Assembly: GCA_023053575.1 (NCBI GenBank) | Contig: JAKZAP010000010.1 | Coordinates: forward strand, 18,784,628-18,848,627 | Direction of reading: 5' to 3' | Length of the DNA: 64,000 nt | Origin: Branchinecta lynchi | Taxonomy: Eukaryota > Arthropoda > Branchiopoda > Anostraca > Branchinectidae | Shown here: positions 63,819 through 64,000 of the stretch, in pieces | Position numbering within the stretch: the stretch's first letter is position 1 | Layout of the letters: every line of letters starts with the position of its first letter | Made by a program: the position numbers and the translations under genes | Notes under the pieces: model-generated | Database searches by the model: none | Seen by the model: the letters and a program-made list of their open reading frames with translations, nothing else | What the model was told of the DNA's origin: nothing

Positions 63819-64000
63819 ATGAAAAATTTGTAGCCTGCGTAGTAGTATGGTAGTAGTACGAAAACGATGCATGTAATACTATGTAATAGCAAAGAATACT
63901 ATCATTTAATGTGCCTCAGACTGGTCCAATCTTATGTAGTAGTATCCAGTAGCGTCCTGTCTTGCCATAGTAGCATCCGGTCTTGCTAATAGTAGCATAC
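63819..64000 (+). mobile_element. MITE with CCCGATGAAAA end, copy 2, cut by edge
   Basis: Starts CCCGATGAAAAATTTGTAGC and follows 30687-30870 with few changes until the window ends. Confidence 0.8.

Noticed and set aside
1..64000. A defence, phage or bacterial operon system
   Set aside because: Introns, LINEs and an animal M28 peptidase show nuclear animal DNA; no bacterial-type gene cluster, rRNA or ribosome-binding pattern was seen.

Overview
The window is a repeat-dense piece of animal nuclear DNA, most likely from an invertebrate. It has a protein-coding gene split by GT/AG introns, CR1-like and RNase H-bearing LINE remnants, a Ty3/gypsy element primed by tRNA-Leu, and many short DNA-transposon families. 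I could not place it more precisely. There is no sign of bacterial or organellar sequence.

One gene fills most of the plus strand. Fourteen exons from 1537 (or 1592) to 51565 join without a phase conflict into a 728-residue M28 peptidase of the glutamate carboxypeptidase II / NAALADase family, which are type II membrane zinc peptidases. All five zinc ligands, the catalytic Glu and the calcium-site residues are present. Several residues that give human GCPII its preference for acidic substrates are changed. The exons total about 2.2 kb of a 50-kb gene; nearly everything else is intron and mobile DNA. A second plus-strand gene begins near the right edge: exons at 60779-60975 and 63133-63272 join in phase and encode a Gly/Arg-rich segment followed by a U1-type C2H2 zinc finger.

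Layout: 1-3350, repeats around exon 1; 3357-10667, exons 2-3 with a long foldback, tandem arrays and small MITEs; 11-15 kb, duplicated repeats and a hAT-like element with a buried LINE tail; 15-30 kb, exons 4-9 with MULE-like, foldback and LINE debris; 31219-35777, a nearly intact Ty3/gypsy element in antisense orientation; 37-51.6 kb, exons 10-14; 51.6-60.5 kb, an intergenic graveyard of nested hAT, MULE, foldback and LINE copies; 60.5-64 kb, the zinc-finger gene among repeats.

The most interesting structural point is a foldback family (3830-4155, 52661-52945). In each copy the two arms are perfectly complementary, although the two copies differ from each other, which suggests that arms are homogenised within a copy. 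Several repeats also end within 14-25 nt of peptidase-gene splice sites. Family names rest on reading the translated sequence and repeat ends by eye; no database search was possible.
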